Below are positions 3,301 through 5,627 of a stretch of DNA of 5,627 nt, piece after piece (the stretch's first letter is position 1; each line of letters starts with the position of its first letter). Below the pieces are notes generated by a model. It had not been told where the DNA came from and made no database searches. It saw only the letters and a program-made list of their open reading frames with translations. The position numbers and the translations under genes were made by a program. Origin of the DNA: Pseudomonadota bacterium (GTDB lineage: Bacteria; Pseudomonadota; Alphaproteobacteria; Rhizobiales; Xanthobacteraceae); the NCBI GenBank assembly GCA_021779635.1, contig JAJYAH010000510.1, forward strand, positions 1-5,627. The letters are read 5' to 3'.

Positions 3301-5627
3301 ACCACTCTGAGTGACGGCGATACGTCGGATCAGCGCGTTTGGCTCGACTGCAAGGCAGGGCCGAGCGGGGAGCTAGTTGTGGACATCTCCGCTGTTGTGC
3401 GTCAGTCGTGCATCGAGCAACGGCGGGGTCCGGTGATTGGCTTGCGGTCGCTTGCATACGGTCGCGCCGGATCGCGAGCAGAGCGGGACGCGCTGGCCGA
3501 GGCATTGCAATTTCCGCGTTCCGTCGGTGCGAATAAGGAGGCGGAAGAAGCCGTTGCTTCCGACATGCGCTTCACAGTCGCCGGCCATATAAACGGGAGC
3601 TATAGCCTTTCGGCAGTCAATCGAAGCCTTGCGTTCGCGCTTGAGGCCGTGGCGCCCGGCAGTGTCCGCGTGCTGCAAGTGGAAGGCAAGCCAGTCACCA
3701 ACCTCTCGGAGCTTGAAGCTGCTGAGCGGGGCGCGATCACGCCGCTGGTGCGCCGGCGGCTACATGACAGCGGGCTCGAGATTGTCATTTCTCAACACCA
3801 CCCTGTGTGGGTTCCTGTTGATCCAAGCGAATTAGCGATTTCCTGGTTCCCATGGGAAGAGAGCCTAGTGCCTCTCGAAATTGTTCGGGTGCTCAACAAA
3901 AAATTCGATGCTGTTGTCGTGCAGACGCATTTTATCAAAAAGGTGTTGATCGACTCCGGGGTATCGGCGCCGATCCGCCTTATGGGGTGCGCGGTAAGCC
4001 TGAAGGACTTTATTGCCATCGGTTTCCGCCGCGCAGGTCAGCTGCCGCGAACTGACGTATCGAACGCCGCACCGTTCACTTTTCTGCACGTGTCGTCCTG
4101 TTTCCCCCGCAAGGGGGTCGACGTGCTGCTTGCGGCTTATGCCCGCGCATTCCGTCGCGGCGATCCGGTGCGTCTCGTCATAAAGGGCTTTCCAAATCCC
4201 CATAACGACGTCGCCGAACAGATTGCCCAGCTCATAGCGCGCGACCCGCAGGCCCCAGAGATCGAGTTCATCAACGCTGATTGTGCGTGGACGGAGGTCC
4301 TGCGCCTTTATGAGCAAGCGGACGCCGTCGTTTTGCCGACTCGGGGCGAGGGCTTCAATATCCCGGCGGCCGAAGCACTGGCCGCAGGCATTCCGCTCAT
4401 CGTCACCGGACACAGCGGTCAACGCGACTTTGCGGGGCCAGACGTGGCCCGGCAGGTTGCTTTCGACTATGCGCGATCCGGCAGCCACCTTAAGACGGGC
4501 GCATCCGTGTGGGCCGAGCCTAGCGTGGATGATCTGGCAACCGCGATGCGCGAAGCGATAGCAGGCGGGTCCGAAGCCGCTGCGCGCATCGCACGTGGGC
4601 AGCGCATCGCCGACGCCCTGAATGATACCGGCGCTTGGGCGCGCCGGGTACGGCAGATCGCCATGAACCTGATCGGCTCCGGGCAGCCTAAGCCACCGGT
4701 GGTGGCTTGGGTGTCCACATGGGGCGTGAAATGCGGTATCGCCACACATTCCGACTATTTGCTGGCCAGCTATCCGGATGCTGAGCGTTTTGTGACCGTG
4801 CTGTGCGATGAACGAACGCCCATGGAGAGCTTGGAACGTCGTCATGGGCCAAAGGCGAAGCATGCTTGGCGCGTTGCGGATTCCGCCAGCATAGATCGGT
4901 TGGCCGACGCGATCGATAATCTCGCCGCACTTGTCGTCGTCATACAGCACCAGCCAGGGTTAATCGCATGGCGTGACCTCGCCGGGTTGCTCATGGATGG
5001 CCGTCTGGAGGGCAGGAAAAGTATCGTGGCGCTGCATAACGTGCAGGAGCTTATGACGCATCGCGATCGAATGATCACGTTAAACGCACTACAGCGCGCG
5101 AGCCGCATTCTGGTGCATTGTATCCGTGATCTGAATACGCTGAAGTCATTCGGGCTGATCGAGAACGTGACGCTTTTGCCGCCTGGCGCAATTCCCCCAC
5201 ATGGTGAACGACCAACAGTACGCCACCTGACGCGGGACAGCGAAGTGGTGATCGGTTGTTACGGCTTCTTCCTACCGCAGAAACGAATCGATGTCGTGAT
5301 TGAGGCGGTGGCGCGGATGCGCAAAAATTGGCCAAACATCTCGGCGCGGCTGGTGTGCGCCGAGTTCCCGGCCGACGTGTCGCGCGAAGAGATTCGGCGG
5401 TGCCGCGAACTCGCGGAGCGACTTGGGATCGCGGCGCAAGTGGAATGGCACAATGAATTCCTCCCCGATGACGAGTCGCTCGCCCTCCTGCGTGGTTGCG
5501 ACCTAGTGGTGATGCCCTATCAGGAGACACAGGAAGCGGCGAGTGGAGCCATGCGGGTGGCGATGGCGAGTCGCGTTCCCATTCTGACCAGCCCCATCGC
5601 GATGTTCGAGGAGGGGGGGCCGGGGGT
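397..5627 (+). CDS. Giant TPR / multi-domain glycosyltransferase (three GT-B domains), 3' end outside window
   Basis: One uninterrupted frame runs 1743 codons from ATG 397 to the window edge with no stop. In order: two three-unit TPR blocks (20-113, 170-263) joined by a Pro/Ala-rich linker (about 129-155); a GT4-like glycosyltransferase (291-690) with E600-x7-E608; two beta-sandwich-like modules (735-866, 903-1025); a second GT4-like domain (1057-1425) with E1318-x7-E1326; and a third GT-B domain from 1434, cut by the window. Each catalytic domain should transfer a sugar from an activated donor, probably a nucleotide sugar, to a growing glycan; TPRs usually bind proteins. No signal peptide or membrane helix is apparent, so it is probably cytoplasmic or peripheral at the inner membrane. 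Surface polysaccharide, LPS or protein glycan assembly is the inferred role; donor, acceptor and linkage are unknown. Codon use is uniform and GC-rich throughout, which argues against a recent chimera. Confidence 0.92.
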   Translation, partial: MDFSFIGKTARKRTRELIRAGNAARDRSDWAEAAAFYRQVIEVAPENAAIRVQLGHACKEMGDFRAANEHYQKALELTPLDDDLHLQIGHLRKLAGDLQGARSHYVRSLALNPENSDARAEEAALQHVPLPVPAPVASSMTKSFAASAAPAQVDLHPGTQTQDPWIYRTAGDAARDSRLWDEAKRAYRDYLRLAPEDVAIWVQYGHALKESGDLRGAEEAYLTGIARAPDDADLQLQLGHVLKLLGRVAPAIEAYQRSFALCPSMAALRELEALDAAHEVALPAGASAREPILFLELSDLFAALLDQKTVSGIQRVQLEIIAFAFRNAKPDLPRPQFVIWHRDLLWMLGSEPLRALLAHYEITAGSEFERRRALIHDVRASAQLLRPVPGDIVMSTGAIYRRPNVASGHEALKRAGVRIGAYIHDFIPLTHPEYCARILTNEFSSAITDALLHLDFVLTVSEHVASETKRLLRDAGFAPIPVAAVPEGHGFTQPDGSDVWTSRILGLRDTEFVLCVGTISAHKNQALLVRIWQLLQREGRKMPYLVLVGRRGDGVRDLFEQLEVTHFLDDHVRIIEGLTDGELRTLYRASLFTMFPSIVEGWGLPIGESLAQGKVCITSNTASMPEVAGDFALYIDPFNLRAASKAVAKLLDDRSELTRLENRIRSSFRLRTWEAHGEALVRAAWRLGGAETTPATQPRPFFMQAGRLNRTVAVAPDWGFGNRLPDWRAAVEMVLRRVVLTRGWYASETWGTWMRGAHGTISFRTEVKAGERIRVAFILRAAVWARGNQLEITSACGATSVVAVPETRSGPPFEWPNFIGHIDCVTGSDGVVTLDMRVLGKIPTSWWGEKRVLCIGLSGLVYMPLGKIGALPINRVVSAGCLTLPNGNPLAPNGAASLMLEARRRGLFAGGWRESAPWGTWMAGRHARLVVPVEAPAGTTLRLVLNLRVASSCQVQVDLRSACGAQIETTLSDGDTSDQRVWLDCKAGPSGELVVDISAVVRQSCIEQRRGPVIGLRSLAYGRAGSRAERDALAEALQFPRSVGANKEAEEAVASDMRFTVAGHINGSYSLSAVNRSLAFALEAVAPGSVRVLQVEGKPVTNLSELEAAERGAITPLVRRRLHDSGLEIVISQHHPVWVPVDPSELAISWFPWEESLVPLEIVRVLNKKFDAVVVQTHFIKKVLIDSGVSAPIRLMGCAVSLKDFIAIGFRRAGQLPRTDVSNAAPFTFLHVSSCFPRKGVDVLLAAYARAFRRGDPVRLVIKGFPNPHNDVAEQIAQLIARDPQAPEIEFINADCAWTEVLRLYEQADAVVLPTRGEGFNIPAAEALAAGIPLIVTGHSGQRDFAGPDVARQVAFDYARSGSHLKTGASVWAEPSVDDLATAMREAIAGGSEAAARIARGQRIADALNDTGAWARRVRQIAMNLIGSGQPKPPVVAWVSTWGVKCGIATHSDYLLASYPDAERFVTVLCDERTPMESLERRHGPKAKHAWRVADSASIDRLADAIDNLAALVVVIQHQPGLIAWRDLAGLLMDGRLEGRKSIVALHNVQELMTHRDRMITLNALQRASRILVHCIRDLNTLKSFGLIENVTLLPPGAIPPHGERPTVRHLTRDSEVVIGCYGFFLPQKRIDVVIEAVARMRKNWPNISARLVCAEFPADVSREEIRRCRELAERLGIAAQVEWHNEFLPDDESLALLRGCDLVVMPYQETQEAASGAMRVAMASRVPILTSPIAMFEEGGPG
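454..735 (+). repeat. TPR block 1 (residues 20-113 of the giant glycosyltransferase)
   Basis: Three consecutive 34-residue TPR units start near residues 17, 51 and 85. Each shows the family pattern of G near position 8, A near 20 and P near 32: for example LGHACKEMGDFRAANEHYQ followed by KALELTP, then IGHLRKLAGDLQGARSHYV followed by RSLALNP. TPRs form paired helices that normally bind partner proteins or peptides. The block aligns without gaps to block 2 exactly 150 residues later, with 47 of 94 residues identical by hand count. Confidence 0.85.
904..1185 (+). repeat. TPR block 2 (residues 170-263), duplicate of block 1
   Basis: Three TPR units match block 1 one for one: AGDAARDSRLWDEA mirrors AGNAARDRSDWAEA, YGHALKESGDLRGAEEAY mirrors LGHACKEMGDFRAANEHY, and LQLGHVLKLLG mirrors LQIGHLRKLAG. 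The two blocks are separated by a low-complexity Pro/Ala-rich linker. The arrangement indicates duplication of a whole three-TPR block rather than of single units. Block 2 leads into the first glycosyltransferase domain after about 27 residues. Confidence 0.85.
1267..2466 (+). other. GT domain 1: GT4-like glycosyltransferase (residues 291-690)
   Basis: The N-terminal Rossmann half starts with PILFLELSDLF and VSGIQRVQLEI, followed by GDIVMSTGAIY and IHDFIPLTHPEY (H424-D425), a pattern recalled from many alphaproteobacterial GT4 proteins. LTVSEHVASETKRLL (459-473) precedes the C-terminal half. That half has VGTISAHKN (516-524), where K523 fits the donor-phosphate-binding lysine of GT4 enzymes, then LVLVGRRGDG, and the E-x7-E motif EGWGLPIGE (E600, E608) followed by a G-x-V-C-I-T-S-N strand. 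Both halves of a GT-B fold and the key residues are present, so the domain is probably active. The sugar specificity cannot be told. Confidence 0.85.
2599..2994 (+). repeat. Beta-sandwich-like module A (residues 735-866)
   Basis: About 130 residues between GT domains 1 and 2 carry GWYASETWGTWMRG (743-756), then alternating hydrophobic strands, SACGA (794-798), and close with IGLSGLVY (855-862). The pattern, low in predicted helix and rich in short strands, suggests a jelly-roll or immunoglobulin-like fold. Similar G-W-x-x-x-E-x-W-G-x-W motifs occur, from memory, in accessory domains of bacterial glycosyl- and phosphoglycerol transferases. Glycan binding or a structural spacer role is inferred. 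It is homologous to module B. Confidence 0.6.
3103..3471 (+). repeat. Beta-sandwich-like module B (residues 903-1025), paralogue of module A
   Basis: It shares landmarks with module A in the same order: GGWRESAPWGTWMAG (910-924) 168 residues after its counterpart, SACGA (961-965) 167 residues after, and IGLRSLAY (1014-1021) 159 residues after. Module A has extra residues before the last strand. The shared landmarks show an internal duplication, more diverged than that of the TPR blocks. The function is unknown; it is followed by about 30 residues of charged linker before GT domain 2. Confidence 0.6.
3565..4671 (+). other. GT domain 2: GT4-like glycosyltransferase (residues 1057-1425)
   Basis: The domain opens with GHINGSYSLSAVNRSLA (1063-1079), a glycine-containing first loop and helix seen in GT4 enzymes. 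SWFPWEESLVP (1149-1159) and AVVVQTHFIKKVLIDSGV (1172-1189) follow. The C-terminal half has LHVSSCFPRKGVDVLL (1230-1245) with the donor-phosphate lysine K1239, VIKGF, and VLPTRGEGFNIPAAEAL with E1318-x7-E1326, then AAGIPLIVTGHSGQRDF. All core GT4 elements are present, so it is probably catalytically competent. It is clearly a different subfamily from GT domain 1, not a recent duplicate of it. Confidence 0.85.
4104..4117 (+). other. Perfect hairpin with GCAA tetraloop inside the coding sequence
   Basis: CCCCC (4104-4108), GCAA (4109-4112) and GGGGG (4113-4117) form a 5-bp all-GC stem closed by a GNRA-type loop in the mRNA. It encodes the P-R-K-G segment around the donor-binding lysine of GT domain 2. 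It is likely a by-product of codon choice; a translational pause is only a possibility. Confidence 0.4.
4690..4708 (+). other. Perfect 8-bp inverted repeat at the GT2/GT3 domain junction
   Basis: AAGCCACC (4690-4697), loop GGT (4698-4700) and GGTGGCTT (4701-4708) are perfectly complementary. The repeat falls at residues 1432-1438, exactly where GT domain 2 ends and GT domain 3 begins (sequence PKPPVVAW). There is no following T-run, so it is not a terminator. Confidence 0.45.
4696..5627 (+). other. GT domain 3: GT-B glycosyltransferase, C-terminal part outside window (from residue 1434)
   Basis: Only 9 residues separate the end of GT domain 2 from VAWVSTWGVKCGIATHSDYL (1436-1455), the nucleotide-sugar transferase N-terminal strand and glycine-rich loop. 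Next come VVVIQHQPGL (1513-1522), SIVALHNVQEL (1542-1552) and ILVHCIRDLNTLKSFGLI (1571-1588), where GT-B enzymes of this type usually read V-H-S. The C-terminal half shows IGCYGFFLPQKRIDVVIEAV with K1629, then MPYQETQEAASGAMRVAMA (1706-1724). At this position GT4 enzymes normally have E-x7-E; here an E-A-A-S-G-A-x-R variant is found, as I recall from one GT4-like subgroup. The domain is cut soon after TSPIAMFEE, so its completeness cannot be judged. Confidence 0.75.

Noticed and set aside
3865..4950. 361-codon open frame on the minus strand
   Set aside because: It lies wholly antisense to GT domains 2 and 3, whose plus-strand frame has clear conserved motifs. Its peptide shows no recognisable domain, and long antisense frames are common in GC-rich genes.
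5075..5530. 151-codon minus-strand frame
   Set aside because: It is antisense to GT domain 3, Arg/Pro/Ala-rich, and has no motif; it is a shadow of the real gene.
1..5627. CRISPR array, tRNA, rRNA or riboswitch
   Set aside because: No regularly spaced repeats and no cloverleaf or conserved RNA core were seen in the short non-coding part, and the rest is one protein-coding gene.

Overview
The window looks like accessory DNA from a GC-rich alphaproteobacterium. The coding style and the TPR-glycosyltransferase architecture resemble those of Hyphomicrobiales (Rhizobiales) or Acetobacteraceae, and the intergenic DNA is dense in GANTC, the CcrM methylation site typical of that class. The genus cannot be fixed from this sequence.

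Layout: bases 1-86 (minus strand) encode the first 28 residues of an IS630-family transposase, preceded by a strong ribosome binding site. Bases 87-396 are non-coding and lower in GC. They hold the outer end of that insertion sequence, six GANTC sites within 101 bp, repeated CAAATCG motifs, and the leader of the next gene. From 397 to the last base (plus strand) there is one uninterrupted reading frame of at least 1743 codons with no stop inside the window.

That frame encodes a giant multidomain glycosyltransferase. In order it has two copies of a three-unit TPR block (about residues 20-113 and 170-263), a GT4-like GT-B glycosyltransferase (about 291-690), two related predicted beta-sandwich modules sharing a G-W-x5-W-G-T-W-M-x-G motif (about 735-866 and 903-1025), a second GT4-like domain (about 1057-1425), and a third GT-B domain (from about 1434) cut by the window end. 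No signal peptide or membrane helix is evident, so it probably works in the cytoplasm. A role in surface polysaccharide, LPS or protein glycan assembly is inferred from the domain content; substrate and linkage cannot be read from sequence.

The insertion sequence and the glycosyltransferase gene diverge. The most notable points are three glycosyltransferase domains in one chain, two independent internal duplications within it, the degenerate E-x7-E motif of the third domain, and the GANTC cluster at the insertion sequence end.
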